Source: Methylophilus sp. TWE2 (lineage in GTDB: Bacteria > Pseudomonadota > Gammaproteobacteria > Burkholderiales > Methylophilaceae). From it: a stretch of 64,000 nucleotides of DNA. Below the pieces are notes generated by a model that was not told where the DNA came from, did no database searches, and saw only the letters and a list, made by a program, of their open reading frames with translations. Position 1 is the stretch's first letter, and the number at the start of each line of letters is the position of its first letter. This document shows positions 53,688 through 63,388 of the stretch, piece by piece. The position numbers and the translations under genes are program-made. The stretch is taken from contig NZ_CP012020.1 of NCBI RefSeq assembly GCF_001183865.1, forward strand, positions 1,674,001-1,738,000, in the 5' to 3' direction.

Positions 53688-53743
53688 AAAAGCAAAAGCC
53701 CGAAAAGACCATGATTTTATTGATAAATCATAGCTTTACGGGC
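53688..53743 (-). terminator. Probable terminator after asd
   Basis: A long imperfect hairpin: GCCCG (53698-53702) with CGGGC (53739-53743), and ATGATTT (53711-53717) with AAATCAT (53725-53731). On the minus strand TTTTGCTTTT follows. It lies about 20 bp beyond the asd stop. Confidence 0.65.
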
Positions 53744-53761
53744 TGCTACTTAAACAATTAC

Positions 53762-54874
53762 TTAAGATTCGACCAGAATCCTCAACATTCTGCGCAAAGG
53801 TTCTGCAGCGCCCCATAACAACTGGTCACCTACGGTAAATGCTGACAGGTATTCACCACCCATCGCCAGTTTGCGCAAACGCCCTACTGGCGTCGTCAGC
53901 GTGCCGGTAATCGCTGCAGGGGTGAGCTCCCGCATGCTGACCTCTCGCTCATTTGGAATGACTTTAGCCCAGTCGTTCGCTTCAGCCAGCATCTGATTGA
54001 TTTCATCCAGTGGCACATCTTTGCGCAGCTTGATAGTCAACGCCTGGGAATGGCACCGCATGGCACCGATACGCACACACAGACCGTCAATCACAATCGG
54101 GTTCGCTTCACGACCTAAAATCTTGTTGGTCTCTACGCCGCCCTTCCATTCTTCTTTACTTTGACCATTCCCTAAGTCCTTGTCGATCCATGGGATCAGA
54201 CTGCCAGCCAATGGCACGCCAAAGTTAGATTTAGGCAACTCTTCGCTGCGGATGGTATCCGCCACTGTTTTATCGATCTGCAAAATGGCAGAAGCTGGAT
54301 CTGCCAGCAAATCAGCGACGGAGGCATTCAGTACGCCCATCTGGCTAATCAGTTCACGCATATTCTGTGCGCCTGCGCCTGAAGCCGCCTGGTAGGTCAT
54401 GGAAGTGGCCCACTCGACCAAGTCAGCCTTAAACAGGCCATTCAGTGCCATCAACATAAGTGAGACGGTACAGTTGCCGCCGATCCAGTTTTTGCCGCCA
54501 TTGGACAATGCATCTTTAATCACATGCATGTTCACCGGGTCTAAAATGATCACGGAGTCTTTTTCCATGCGTAAGGTAGAGGCCGCATCGATCCAGTGAC
54601 CGCTCCAGCCAGTTGCCCTCAATTGCGGAAACACCTCGCTGGTGTAATCCCCGCCCTGACAAGTGACGATCACATCCATCTGGCGTAAAGCGTCAATATT
54701 CTTGGCATCTTCAAGCGCAGGCGAATCCTTCCCAACTTGAGGCGCCGCCCCACCTGTTTGCGAAGTCGTGAAAAATTGCGGCTCAATATCCGCAAAATCG
54801 TTTTCCTGCATCATGCGCTGCATCAGCACGGAACCAACCATGCCACGCCAGCCTACAAACCCTACTTTTAACAT
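53762..54874 (-). CDS. asd: Aspartate-semialdehyde dehydrogenase
   Basis: 370 residues. The nucleotide-binding start is [18 protein letters not shown] (about 4-21). The active-site Cys135 lies in [18 protein letters not shown], and [19 protein letters not shown] (about 270-288) holds substrate-binding residues. It reduces aspartyl phosphate to the semialdehyde for lysine, methionine, threonine and diaminopimelate. The leuB...asd-fimV order is typical, though ecn, yajQ and ppnP intervene here. Confidence 0.97.
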   Translation of the reverse strand: MLKVGFVGWRGMVGSVLMQRMMQENDFADIEPQFFTTSQTGGAAPQVGKDSPALEDAKNIDALRQMDVIVTCQGGDYTSEVFPQLRATGWSGHWIDAASTLRMEKDSVIILDPVNMHVIKDALSNGGKNWIGGNCTVSLMLMALNGLFKADLVEWATSMTYQAASGAGAQNMRELISQMGVLNASVADLLADPASAILQIDKTVADTIRSEELPKSNFGVPLAGSLIPWIDKDLGNGQSKEEWKGGVETNKILGREANPIVIDGLCVRIGAMRCHSQALTIKLRKDVPLDEINQMLAEANDWAKVIPNEREVSMRELTPAAITGTLTTPVGRLRKLAMGGEYLSAFTVGDQLLWGAAEPLRRMLRILVES

Positions 54875-54916
54875 AGTGACTCGATATTTCAGCCGGTCAA
54901 ACCGGCATTACAGTAA

Positions 54917-55036
54917 TTATTTGGAAGATTTTTGAACAGCTTCACCCGCTTGTTCAATATCCTTGCCCATGCCATTGATCGTATTGCACCCTGCCAATAC
55001 CAACACCGCCAGCACCAATGTCATCCACTTTGCCAT
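54917..55036 (-). CDS. Entericidin-like small lipoprotein
   Basis: Only 39 residues. A lipoprotein signal MAKWMTLVLAVLVLAG is followed by the lipid-attachment Cys17 and NTINGMGKDIEQAGEAVQ, which matches entericidin A/B (TINGaGkDI...aG..I). GGGAGAG lies 5 bases before the ATG. Entericidins are small envelope lipoproteins of uncertain role, in E. coli described as an antidote/bacteriolytic pair. Only one copy is seen here. It lies between yajQ and asd on the same strand. Confidence 0.9.
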   Translation of the reverse strand: MAKWMTLVLAVLVLAGCNTINGMGKDIEQAGEAVQKSSK

Positions 55037-55053
55037 CTTTACTCTCCCAAGCA

Positions 55054-55548
55054 TTAATCTCTAAAGTTACCAAATTTTAAAGGAAAATCAGTAATACTCT
55101 TTTTCACAAACGCAATTGCCTCTTGTAAGACATCACGCTTGGCACCATTCACCCGCACCGTGTCGCCCTGAATCGTCGCCTGCACTTTCATGCCGCTGTC
55201 TTTGATCAGTTTCGTGATCTTTTTTGCCAGGTCACTGTCGATCCCGTCACGCACACGCAACTCCTGCTTGACCTTGTTACCAGAAACCTTTTGCACATCT
55301 TTGTGTTCCAACCTCTTGGAGGATTCAGGCTCTTTTTTCTCCATGGCTGGCAAAAGGATATCTTTCACCTGGTCAAGCTGAAAGTCATTATCGCCAAACA
55401 GGGTAATCACTTTATCTTTTTCGTTGAACTCAACCTTGGCCGACGTGCCTTTGAAATCATACCGATTGGTGATCTGCTTCACAGACGCATCAATCGAGTT
55501 TTTCAAATTGACCATATCGACTTCAGATGTAATATCAAAACTTGGCAT
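55054..55548 (-). CDS. yajQ: YajQ family nucleotide/cyclic-di-GMP-binding protein
   Basis: 164 residues. MPSFDITSEVDMVNLKNSID, ITNRYDFKGTSAKVEF and the C-terminal IQGDTVRVNGAKRDVLQEAI and FPLKFGNFRD are the family hallmarks. Members bind RNA or tRNA, and in Xanthomonas and Pseudomonas cyclic-di-GMP, acting with a transcription factor. No such partner is encoded next to it. Upstream is a hairpin-forming repeat; downstream is the entericidin-like gene. Confidence 0.95.
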   Translation of the reverse strand: MPSFDITSEVDMVNLKNSIDASVKQITNRYDFKGTSAKVEFNEKDKVITLFGDNDFQLDQVKDILLPAMEKKEPESSKRLEHKDVQKVSGNKVKQELRVRDGIDSDLAKKITKLIKDSGMKVQATIQGDTVRVNGAKRDVLQEAIAFVKKSITDFPLKFGNFRD

Positions 55549-55568
55549 ATTTAACCTTCACAAGCGAT

Positions 55569-55637
55569 GACAGGACAAGGCGTGAGCGCGCAGACAGTAC
55601 AACTCAGTACGGCAAGCGTTCACAACGCAGTCCTGTC
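55569..55637. repeat. Hairpin-forming repeat element between ppnP and yajQ
   Basis: The ends GACAGGAC (55569-55576) and GTCCTGTC (55630-55637) are perfect inverted repeats, and the similarity continues imperfectly inward. The centre has GTAC-AACTCA-GTAC. It fills most of the 101-bp gap. Its centre resembles that of the element on the other side of ppnP. Confidence 0.6.
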
Positions 55638-55649
55638 GAGCAGTCACAA

Positions 55650-55961
55650 TTATTCGAAGTGGCAGACGTAGTCTACTGTTTCTATTGTCTCAATATCAAA
55701 ACTGGAATTCCCCGGCACCGTGAATTTCTCACCGCCTTTGTAAGTAGTCCAGTTCTCTTCGCCTTTTTGACGTACCTTGCATACACCGTCATTAATTTCC
55801 ATCAACTCTGGAGAGCCAGTGTTGAAAGTCAATGTACTTGGAAAAATCACACCGACAGTGCAACGTGTTCCGTTCGGAAACAACACGGTATGACTCACAC
55901 ATTTGCCATCAAAATACACGTTGGCTTTCTTTTTTACACTGACGTTATCAAATTGCGCCAT
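55650..55961 (-). CDS. ppnP: Pyrimidine/purine nucleoside phosphorylase PpnP (DUF1255)
   Basis: 103 residues forming a small cupin. [40 protein letters not shown] and the ending [16 protein letters not shown] are typical of PpnP (YaiE). The family cleaves several nucleosides with phosphate. It stands alone between two hairpin repeats, with leuB upstream and yajQ downstream, which suggests it is not tightly bound into either operon. Confidence 0.93.
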   Translation of the reverse strand: MAQFDNVSVKKKANVYFDGKCVSHTVLFPNGTRCTVGVIFPSTLTFNTGSPELMEINDGVCKVRQKGEENWTTYKGGEKFTVPGNSSFDIETIETVDYVCHFE

Positions 55962-56019
55962 TTTAAATTCCTATTTAATTTCAATATGCTGCAAATAAGA
56001 GATGGACTATATCACATCA

Positions 56020-56138
56020 AAAACTGAGCGAGCAGGATGAGTTGCAAGGCGCACAGCACGGAGAAACCGGAATGTACATGAGTACATGAGGATTTCGAGT
56101 ACTGCGCAACACCGCAAATCGCCTACGTAGCCAGTTTT
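56020..56138. repeat. Dispersed intergenic repeat with inverted ends, between leuB and ppnP
   Basis: Ends AAAACTG (56020-56026) and CAGTTTT (56132-56138) are inverted repeats; the interior has GTACATGAGTAC. I recognise the AGCGAGCAGGATGAG and GGAGAAACCGG stretches from intergenic repeats seen in many proteobacterial genomes. The right end overlaps the leuB stop codon. Family recognition is from memory, not a search. Confidence 0.65.
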
Positions 56139-57207
56139 ACATGGCCGCCACGATCTGGTCACCCATCTCGGAGCAAGAAACTTTCTTCGTGCCCTCTTCA
56201 TAAATGTCACCCGTGCGGTAGCCAGCAGCCAATACTTTTTTCACTGCGTTCTCAATACGTGTCGCAGCAGCCTCGTTATCAAAGCTGTAACGCAACATCA
56301 TGGCTGCAGATAAAATGGTCGCAATCGGGTTAGCCAGGTTTTTACCGGCGATATCAGGCGCTGAGCCGTGTGATGGCTCATAAAGACCTTTTTTGCTTTC
56401 ATTCAGTGAGGCTGAAGCCAGCATGCCGATGGAACCAGTCAACATGGAAGCTTCGTCAGACAGGATGTCACCAAAGATATTACCGGTCACCATCACGTCA
56501 AACTGTTTTGGATTGCGGATCAACTGCATGGCGGCATTGTCCACGTACATATGGCTCAGCTCCACTTCCGGGTATTCTTTTGCCACATCAATGACAATCT
56601 CTTTCCAGAATTCAGTGGTTTCCAGCACGTTGGCTTTGTCGACAGAACACAACTTCTTGCCGCGTTTCATGGCGATGTCAAACGCCACATGCGCAATCCG
56701 GCGCACTTCTGGCTCGCTGTAAATCATGGTGTTGAAACCTTCGCGCACGCCTTGCTCATTGGTACGCATCCCGCGTGGCTGGCCAAAATATACGTCACCG
56801 GTCAGTTCGCGCACAATCATGATATCCAGACCGGCCACCACTTCTGGCTTCAGTGTAGAGGCATTCGCCAGCTCAGGGAACAACACCGCAGGACGCAGAT
56901 TAGCGAACAAGCCCAAGTCCTTGCGAATGGCAAGCAGACCACGCTCAGGACGCAACGGGCGATCCAGGTTGTCGTACTGCGGGCCACCGACTGCACCCAG
57001 CAATACTGCATCGGCTTTACGACAGATTTCCTGCGTAAACTCAGGGTATGGATGACCGTACTGGTCATAGGCCTGGCCACCGAGCGGCGCTTCGGTGAAG
57101 GTCATGTCCAGACCTTCTTTTTTCAAGACTTCCAGTACGCGCAAGGCTTGCGCAATAATTTCCGGACCAATGCCATCACCAGGCAACACTGCAATATTTA
57201 ATGCCAT
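56137..57207 (-). CDS. leuB: 3-isopropylmalate dehydrogenase
   Basis: 356 residues. [20 protein letters not shown] (about 4-23), [23 protein letters not shown] and [20 protein letters not shown] (about 255-274) are standard for LeuB. It oxidatively decarboxylates 3-isopropylmalate in leucine synthesis. It follows leuD across a 94-bp gap that holds a dispersed repeat, so the leuCDB unit is interrupted by an insertion. The stop codon lies within the next repeat. Confidence 0.97.
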   Translation of the reverse strand: MALNIAVLPGDGIGPEIIAQALRVLEVLKKEGLDMTFTEAPLGGQAYDQYGHPYPEFTQEICRKADAVLLGAVGGPQYDNLDRPLRPERGLLAIRKDLGLFANLRPAVLFPELANASTLKPEVVAGLDIMIVRELTGDVYFGQPRGMRTNEQGVREGFNTMIYSEPEVRRIAHVAFDIAMKRGKKLCSVDKANVLETTEFWKEIVIDVAKEYPEVELSHMYVDNAAMQLIRNPKQFDVMVTGNIFGDILSDEASMLTGSIGMLASASLNESKKGLYEPSHGSAPDIAGKNLANPIATILSAAMMLRYSFDNEAAATRIENAVKKVLAAGYRTGDIYEEGTKKVSCSEMGDQIVAAM

Positions 57208-57236
57208 TATTTTTTCCTTAAACTTAATATTCTTTT

Positions 57237-57298
57237 GTCATTCCTACTCAGGTGTGCCAATTGAAGCTTGCCTGGATTCCCGCCTTCGCGGGAATGAC
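57237..57298. repeat. Dispersed repeat (ATTCCCGC hairpin) in the leuD-leuB gap
   Basis: Outer inverted repeat GTCATTCC (57237-57244) with GGAATGAC (57291-57298); inner perfect hairpin ATTCCCGC (57276-57283) with GCGGGAAT (57288-57295). This matches the CGTCATTCCCGCGAAGGCGG type repeat common in proteobacterial intergenic regions. It reaches to within 4 bp of the leuD stop. Confidence 0.8.
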
Positions 57299-57301
57299 GG
57301 A

Positions 57302-57940
57302 TCACGCGAACAACCAGGGCTGCGACGCCTTATGCTTTTCTTCAAATGTCTTGATTTTGTCTGCATGTTGCAAGGTCAGGCCAATTTCATCCAAACCGTT
57401 CAGCAGGTTGTGTTTACGGGTAGGCGTAATGTCAAAGCTGAATGACTTGCCAGATGGCGTGGTCACTGTTTGTGCTTCCAAATCCACATTAAGCGTGTAG
57501 CCTTCATGGGCGAAGCATTCTTTAAACAGGTTATCGACCTGCTCAGCAGACGCCACAATAGGTAAAATACCGTTTTTGTAGCAATTGTTAAAGAAAATAT
57601 CCGCAAAGCTTGGTGCAATAATCACTCGGAAACCTTGGTCTTCAATCGCCCAAGGCGCATGCTCACGGGAGGAGCCACAACCAAAATTATCACGTGCCAG
57701 CAGCACTTGCGCGCCCTGGTAACGTGGCTGGTTGAGGACAAAATCCGGGTTCAGTGGTCGTGTGCTGCAATCCATGCCAGGCTCACCATAATTGGTGTAG
57801 CGCCACTCATCAAACAGATAAGGACCAAAGCCGGAACGCTTGATGGACTTCAAAAACTGTTTCGGGATAATCGCGTCCGTATCCACATTGGCACGATCCA
57901 GCGGGCAGACCAGGCCATTTAAAGTTGTAAATGCTTTCAT
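57302..57940 (-). CDS. leuD: 3-isopropylmalate dehydratase small subunit
   Basis: 212 residues. [22 protein letters not shown] (about 19-40) and the swivel-domain motif [21 protein letters not shown] (about 84-104) identify LeuD. With LeuC it isomerises 2-isopropylmalate to 3-isopropylmalate. It starts 12 bp after leuC. Confidence 0.97.
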   Translation of the reverse strand: MKAFTTLNGLVCPLDRANVDTDAIIPKQFLKSIKRSGFGPYLFDEWRYTNYGEPGMDCSTRPLNPDFVLNQPRYQGAQVLLARDNFGCGSSREHAPWAIEDQGFRVIIAPSFADIFFNNCYKNGILPIVASAEQVDNLFKECFAHEGYTLNVDLEAQTVTTPSGKSFSFDITPTRKHNLLNGLDEIGLTLQHADKIKTFEEKHKASQPWLFA

Positions 57941-57952
57941 AGTGTTCTCCTC

Positions 57953-59359
57953 TTATGCACTGCGCACATCAACAAAGTGACCTGCAATCGCAGCAGCAGC
58001 AGCCATTTCCGGGCTCACCAAGTGCGTACGGCCACCCGGGCCCTGACGGCCTTCAAAGTTACGGTTAGAGGTCGAGGCGCAACGCTCACCGGGACTCAAA
58101 CGGTCTGAGTTCATCGCCAGGCACATGGAGCAGCCGGGTTCACGCCATTCAAAACCGGCTTCAATAAAGATTTTATCCAGGCCTTCAGCCTCTGCCTGGC
58201 GCTTCACCTGGCCAGAACCCGGCACCACCATGGCGAGCTTGATATTGCCAGCCACCTTTTTGCCTTTGGCGACGCTGGCCGCCGCGCGCAAATCTTCAAT
58301 GCGGGAGTTGGTGCAAGAGCCGATAAAGATTTTATCCAGTTGAATTTGGTCAATCGGCGTATTGGCGGTCAGGCCCATGTATTTCAGGGCATTCTCAATA
58401 CTGGTGCGCTTGGTTGCATCCGTTTCCTGTGAAGGATCGGGCACGGTAGAGCCGATAGGCAATACTTGCTCAGGAGAAGTCCCCCAGGTCACTTGTGGCG
58501 CAATCTCGGCACCATTTAATACCACCACGGTATCAAATGTGGCGTCAGTATCTGATTTCAATGTGTTCCAGTAGGCCACTGCCTTGGTCCAGTTCTCACC
58601 TTTAGGCGCATGCAAACGGCCTTCAAGATAAGCAGAGGTTTTTTCGTCTGGCGCCACCAGGCCTGCACGGGCACCGGCTTCAATCGCCATGTTACACAGG
58701 GTCATGCGGCCTTCCATGGACAAGCCACGAATCACATCCCCACCGAACTCAATGGCGTAGCCGGTACCGCCAGCGGTACCGATTTTACCGATAATGGCCA
58801 GTGCCACATCTTTTGCAGTGACGCCTTTACCTAATTGACCATCCACGCGTACCAACATGCTTTTGGATTTTTTAGCCACCAGTGTTTGTGTTGCCAATAC
58901 ATGTTCAACTTCGGAGGTACCAATCCCGTGAGCCAACGCACCGAAAGCACCATGAGTAGACGTATGGCTGTCACCACAAACCACGGTCATGCCTGGCAGT
59001 GTGGTGCCATTTTCAGGCCCAATGACATGGATAATGCCCTGGTCTTTGTTTTTAAACGGGAAATACACCAACGCACCAAACTCTTTGATGTTGTTGTCCA
59101 GTGTTTCCACTTGCAGGCGAGAAATCGGGTCTTCAATGCCCTTGTCCCAGTCTTTAGTTGGTGTATTGTGGTCAGGGTTAGCCACAATGCTGGAATTGCG
59201 CCATGGCTTGCGCCCTGCGATACGCAGACCTTCAAACGCCTGCGGGCTGGTCACTTCATGGACCAGGTGACGGTCGATATAAATCAAACAGGTGCCATCC
59301 GCTTCTTCGTGCACCACGTGCGATTCCCATAATTTGTCGTACAGCGTTTTGCCTGCCAT
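57953..59359 (-). CDS. leuC: 3-isopropylmalate dehydratase large subunit
   Basis: 468 residues from ATG 59359, which has AAGGA six bases upstream; an ATG at 59383 would add eight residues foreign to the family. [20 protein letters not shown] opens it. [21 protein letters not shown] (about 128-148) and the cluster cysteines in [14 protein letters not shown] and [11 protein letters not shown] bind a [4Fe-4S] centre. It is the first gene of leuCDB. The promoter lies in the 123-bp gap shared with the divergent HTH regulator. Confidence 0.97.
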   Translation of the reverse strand: MAGKTLYDKLWESHVVHEEADGTCLIYIDRHLVHEVTSPQAFEGLRIAGRKPWRNSSIVANPDHNTPTKDWDKGIEDPISRLQVETLDNNIKEFGALVYFPFKNKDQGIIHVIGPENGTTLPGMTVVCGDSHTSTHGAFGALAHGIGTSEVEHVLATQTLVAKKSKSMLVRVDGQLGKGVTAKDVALAIIGKIGTAGGTGYAIEFGGDVIRGLSMEGRMTLCNMAIEAGARAGLVAPDEKTSAYLEGRLHAPKGENWTKAVAYWNTLKSDTDATFDTVVVLNGAEIAPQVTWGTSPEQVLPIGSTVPDPSQETDATKRTSIENALKYMGLTANTPIDQIQLDKIFIGSCTNSRIEDLRAAASVAKGKKVAGNIKLAMVVPGSGQVKRQAEAEGLDKIFIEAGFEWREPGCSMCLAMNSDRLSPGERCASTSNRNFEGRQGPGGRTHLVSPEMAAAAAIAGHFVDVRSA

Positions 59360-59482
59360 GACAGTTCCTTTCTTACCATGCAAATATTGATAAAACCCGC
59401 GCAGAATACCTAAGTTTTAATACCCTTACAAGAAGATAGTTTATACTAGTATTAACACTACTACTTTAATGCTGTTTTTATC
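59360..59482. promoter_or_regulatory. Divergent leuC / regulator control region
   Basis: A 123-bp gap carrying both promoters. The palindrome ATACTAGTAT (59443-59452) lies about 30 bp before the regulator start and could be an operator for that regulator. No confident -35/-10 pair is given. Confidence 0.4.
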
Positions 59483-60301
59483 ATGCAAGCCATTGAACCA
59501 ACAGGTAAAACAATTGTGGATACCCGCCGTCAGGAACTGGCTGAATTTTTGCAGGCCATGCGTCAACGAGGCAGCCCTGAAGAATTTGGTTTCCCATCAG
59601 GCTCCCGACGCCGCACCCAAGGTTTGCGACGGGAAGAAGTGGCGCAGCTGGCAGGCATCAGTGCCACCTGGTATACCTGGATAGAACAGGCCCGCGAAGT
59701 GAATGTCTCGGCGGATGCCTTAGCCCGGCTGGCTACTGCACTTAAATTAAGCAAGTCTGAACGCAGTTATTTATTCGACATGGCTGACCGCCGCGATCCG
59801 CAAGCACATCATGCCGAAGTGGACACTGCGCCAGAAACCTTAGTCGCCATGCTGGCCGAAATACAGATTCCAGCCTATATCATGGGCCGTACCTGGGATA
59901 TCCTGGCCTGGAACCCACCTGCGGGAGCCTTATTTACCGGGCTGCTGGATAAGGAGTGGCCATCAGACCAACGCCCTAACCTACTACGGTTTGTATTTAT
60001 TTACCCAACAGCCAGAGAGTTTGTGGTGAATTGGGAGATGCGGGCACGACGACTGGTGGCGGAGTTCAGGGCAGATAGCCGCTCTCGCCTCGAAGAGCCT
60101 GACGTCAAGCAGTTGGTGGATGAGCTCAGCAATGCCAGCATGGAGTTTGCGCAATTCTGGAAACAGCACGATGTGCTGGAAAGACAAGGTGGGCAACGCG
60201 AGTTTCAGCATCCACAATCTGGGTTTATTCAATTCCAGCAGGTCACCTTACGCCCGGTGGAACAAGAACATTTAAAACTGGTGTTACTGCAACCTGCCTG
60301 A
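59483..60301 (+). CDS. HTH transcriptional regulator with MmyB-like ligand domain
   Basis: 272 residues. The helix-turn-helix covers about 45-100 (RRTQGLRREEVAQLAGISAT, then WYTWIEQAREVNVSADALAR). The MmyB-like ligand-binding domain follows (YIMGRTWDILAWNPPAGALF, about 133-152; FIYPTAREFVVNWE). It is divergent from leuC and may control it or its own gene; the target is a guess from position. Its stop lies immediately beside the convergent cimA stop, with no bases between. Confidence 0.88.
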   Translation: MQAIEPTGKTIVDTRRQELAEFLQAMRQRGSPEEFGFPSGSRRRTQGLRREEVAQLAGISATWYTWIEQAREVNVSADALARLATALKLSKSERSYLFDMADRRDPQAHHAEVDTAPETLVAMLAEIQIPAYIMGRTWDILAWNPPAGALFTGLLDKEWPSDQRPNLLRFVFIYPTAREFVVNWEMRARRLVAEFRADSRSRLEEPDVKQLVDELSNASMEFAQFWKQHDVLERQGGQREFQHPQSGFIQFQQVTLRPVEQEHLKLVLLQPA

Positions 60302-61891
60302 TCAGGCAGCCACCCTAGGCTTAACGGTTTGCACCAGTTTGTATTCCAGCGCATCCTTCAGCGCCAGCCAGGAGGCCTGGATAATGTCAGAGGATACGCC
60401 TATCGTGGCCCAGCTGGAATGCTGGTCGGAAGATTCGATCAGCACGCGCACTTTGGCAGCCGTCGCCAGGTTTGAATCGAGTACGCGTACCTTGTAATCA
60501 ATCAGCTTGATATCCTTGATGGCAGGATAAAACGGCTCCAAGGCTTTACGCATGGCTTTGTCCAGCGCATTTACAGGGCCATCCCCCTGCGCTGTCGCCG
60601 CAGTCTCCTGTCCACGCACACTTAGATGGATGCTGACAGAAGAGTTGAGGCCATCTGCCGAAGGCTCATAGATATTGACGTTGTATTGCTTCAGGCTGAA
60701 AAAAGGCTCAAACTTGCCCAGCAGTTTTTGCATTAACAGCTCAAAAGAACTCTCGGCATTTTCAAACTGGTAGCCTTCATGCTCGAGTGCTTTTAAATGC
60801 TCCAGGATATTAATGGCCGCTTCAGACTCTTTGGTCAGTGTCGGGTCTAGCTGTTGCAGCTTTCGTAAAATCGCGCCACGCCCTGCCACTTCAGACACCA
60901 AAATCTGCCGCTCGTTACCCACCGTGCCTGGGTTGATGTGTTCGTACGACTTAGGGTTTTTATTCACGGCATCAATATGCATGCCGCCTTTATGCGCAAA
61001 GGCATCCTGACCCACATAAGGCGCTTTGTCGTTGAAAGCGACGTTCGCCACTTCACTCACAAAGCGGGCCGCGGCAGTGAGCTCCGAAAGCTGCACTTCA
61101 GAAATACAATCCAGGCCGAGTTTGAGCTGCACATTAGGGATAATCGACACCAGGTTGGCATTGCCGCAGCGCTCGCCGATGCCATTCATAGTGCCCTGCA
61201 CTTGAACGGCGCCCGCCTGGACAGCGGCCACAGAGTTGGCGACAGCCATTTCGCAATCGTTGTGGCAATGAATGCCAATCTGCACTGACGGAAACTGTTT
61301 AACAACGGTCTCAGTCACGGCGAAGATTTCATTTGGGAAAGTGCCGCCGTTGGTGTCACACAAGGCTAGCACATCCGCCCCGGCATCCACCGCCGCTTGC
61401 AGCGTCTGCATGGCGTAAGCGGGATTGGCTTTATAGCCATCGTAGAAGTGTTCTGCGTCAAACACCACTTCTTTGCCCTGCGCTTTCAAGTAAGCAATGG
61501 TGTCACCTATCATCGCCAGATTTTCTTGCAAGGTCGTCCGCAAAATGTCGGTGACCTGGTAATCCCAGCTTTTGCCAAAAATCGCCACCGCTTCGGTATT
61601 CGCTGATAACAGCGATTGCAGGTTTTTATCCTCCGCAGCGGTGATACCGATACGGCGTGTGCTGCCAAAAGCAATGATTTTGGCGTGCTGCAATGTCAAT
61701 TCGCCAACGCGCGCGAAAAACTCCAGATCTTTAGGATTAGAGCCCGGGTTCCCCGCTTCAATATAGCCGATGCCCAGTTGGTCCAGGCGTTGCACGACCT
61801 TGAGCTTATCCTCAACTGAAAACGAGACTCCCTGTGCCTGCGCGCCATCACGCAGGGTGGAATCATAGGCAATGACGCGTCGGTTGGCCAT
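60302..61891 (-). CDS. cimA: (R)-citramalate synthase
   Basis: 529 residues from ATG 61891; a longer frame from 61927 overlaps argG and adds unrelated residues. It belongs to the LeuA/homocitrate synthase family: RRVIAYDSTLRDGAQAQGVSF (about 4-24), LALCDTNGGTFPNEIFAV, GIHCHNDCEMAVANSVAAVQ and DAFAHKGGMHIDAVNKNPKS. A C-terminal LeuA-type regulatory domain follows. The length and DSTLRDGAQ favour the CimA type, which makes citramalate from pyruvate and acetyl-CoA and gives isoleucine a threonine-independent route. It follows argG directly. Confidence 0.9.
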   Translation of the reverse strand: MANRRVIAYDSTLRDGAQAQGVSFSVEDKLKVVQRLDQLGIGYIEAGNPGSNPKDLEFFARVGELTLQHAKIIAFGSTRRIGITAAEDKNLQSLLSANTEAVAIFGKSWDYQVTDILRTTLQENLAMIGDTIAYLKAQGKEVVFDAEHFYDGYKANPAYAMQTLQAAVDAGADVLALCDTNGGTFPNEIFAVTETVVKQFPSVQIGIHCHNDCEMAVANSVAAVQAGAVQVQGTMNGIGERCGNANLVSIIPNVQLKLGLDCISEVQLSELTAAARFVSEVANVAFNDKAPYVGQDAFAHKGGMHIDAVNKNPKSYEHINPGTVGNERQILVSEVAGRGAILRKLQQLDPTLTKESEAAINILEHLKALEHEGYQFENAESSFELLMQKLLGKFEPFFSLKQYNVNIYEPSADGLNSSVSIHLSVRGQETAATAQGDGPVNALDKAMRKALEPFYPAIKDIKLIDYKVRVLDSNLATAAKVRVLIESSDQHSSWATIGVSSDIIQASWLALKDALEYKLVQTVKPRVAA

Positions 61892-61895
61892 AAAA

Positions 61896-63119
61896 TTACT
61901 TTTTACGGTTGTGGAGGTTGGCCGCAATACGCATACGCAAAGCGTTCAGCTTGATAAAGCCGCCTGCATCTTTCTGGTCGTAAGCGCCTTTGTCGTCTTC
62001 AAATGTAGCAATGGTCGAATCAAACAGTGAGTCAGTCTTGCTGTCACGGCCAACGACAATCACATTGCCCTTGTAGAGTTTGACGCGCACCCAGCCATTC
62101 ACAGTGGCTTGGGTATGATCGATCAAGGTTTGCAAGGCGACACGCTCAGGGCTCCACCAGTAGCCGTTGTAAATCAGGCTGGCATAACGTGGCATCAAGT
62201 CATCTTTCAAATGCGCTACTTCGCGGTCCAGTGTGATGCTTTCAATCGCACGGTGCGCTTTAAGGATGATGGTGCCGCCAGGCGTTTCATAGCAACCACG
62301 GGATTTCATGCCAACATAGCGGTTTTCCACCAGGTCCAAACGGCCAATACCGTGTTTACCGCCAATGCGATTCAATTCAGCCAGGATTTCATGTGCTTTA
62401 AGCGCTTTACCATTCAAGGAGACAATATCGCCATTTTTGAACTCAATATCCAGGTATTCCGCTGCATCTGGTGCTTTTTCCGGGGAGACGGTCCAGCGCC
62501 ACATATCTTCTTCGGCTTCTGCTGCCGGATCTTCAAGGTGACGGCCTTCGTAAGAAATGTGCAGCAAATTAGCATCCATAGAATAGGGACTGCCGCCTTG
62601 CTTATGTTTCATTTCGACTGGGATACCATGTTTTTCAGCATAGGCCAGTAATTTTTCGCGTGAGAGCAGATCCCATTCACGCCATGGCGCGATGATTTTG
62701 ATATTCGGATTCAAGGCATAGGCGCCCAGCTCAAAACGCACCTGATCATTGCCCTTACCGGTCGCGCCATGTGAGATCGCGTCGGCTTTGGTTTCATTGG
62801 CGATTTCAATCAGGCGTTTGGCGATTAATGGACGGGCAATCGACGTCCCTAACAGGTACTCACCTTCATACACCGTGTTGGCGCGGAACATCGGGAACAC
62901 GAAATCACGCACGAACTCTTCGCGCAGGTCATCGATGTAAATTTCGCTGACGCCGAACTTATTGGCTTTTTCGCGGGCCGGTTCCAGCTCCTCACCCTGG
63001 CCCAGGTCGGCCGTAAACGTCACCACCTCACATTGGTAGGTGTCTTGCAACCATTTCAAAATCACGGATGTGTCCAGGCCGCCAGAATAGGCTAATACTG
63101 CTTTTTTAATATCGCTCAT
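61896..63119 (-). CDS. argG: Argininosuccinate synthase
   Basis: 407 residues. [20 protein letters not shown] (about 5-24) is the PP-loop, followed by [20 protein letters not shown] (about 117-136) and [20 protein letters not shown]. It ligates citrulline and aspartate using ATP. It lies between argF and cimA. The 269-bp gap upstream is filled by inverted copies of a dispersed repeat. Confidence 0.98.
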   Translation of the reverse strand: MSDIKKAVLAYSGGLDTSVILKWLQDTYQCEVVTFTADLGQGEELEPAREKANKFGVSEIYIDDLREEFVRDFVFPMFRANTVYEGEYLLGTSIARPLIAKRLIEIANETKADAISHGATGKGNDQVRFELGAYALNPNIKIIAPWREWDLLSREKLLAYAEKHGIPVEMKHKQGGSPYSMDANLLHISYEGRHLEDPAAEAEEDMWRWTVSPEKAPDAAEYLDIEFKNGDIVSLNGKALKAHEILAELNRIGGKHGIGRLDLVENRYVGMKSRGCYETPGGTIILKAHRAIESITLDREVAHLKDDLMPRYASLIYNGYWWSPERVALQTLIDHTQATVNGWVRVKLYKGNVIVVGRDSKTDSLFDSTIATFEDDKGAYDQKDAGGFIKLNALRMRIAANLHNRKK

Positions 63120-63179
63120 TGAAGTTATATTTCCATAAAAAATATTTTTACCTCACAGCTAACGAGAGGAAAGAGAAAG

Positions 63180-63385
63180 CCCTTAAAAAGCTTTTCTCTG
63201 TGGCCTCGATGTTCTCTGTGGCTAACACCTGCTTTTGGCATCAAATTGATTGTGACGCCAGGCTGACACGCGTGATTTAAATTTGGTGTCAGCGTGAAAC
63301 TATAAAAACACAAATTTTTTAGCCACAGAGATCACTGAGGACAAGGAGAAAAAACCTTGGAACACGCTGTGATCTCTGTGGTGAA
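63180..63385. repeat. Inverted copies of a dispersed repeat in the argF-argG gap
   Basis: Copies of a CACAGAG-rich repeat face each other: one in minus orientation at about 63190-63225 (TTCTCTGTGGC twice), one in plus orientation at 63321-63358, and a third partial minus copy. CCACAGAGATCA (63323-63334) and TGATCTCTGTGG (63370-63381) are a perfect 12-bp inverted repeat. In translation such repeats give spurious HREHRGHRE peptides. The 269-bp gap holds no gene. Confidence 0.8.
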
Positions 63386-63388
63386 AAA

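Noticed and set aside
56007..56210. 67-codon minus-strand frame across the repeat downstream of leuB
   Set aside because: It is a translation of the dispersed repeat and the leuB tail in the wrong frame.
63125..63313. 62-codon minus-strand frame with HREHRGHRE
   Set aside because: Known type of false ORF arising from the CACAGAG-rich intergenic repeat; no start signal.
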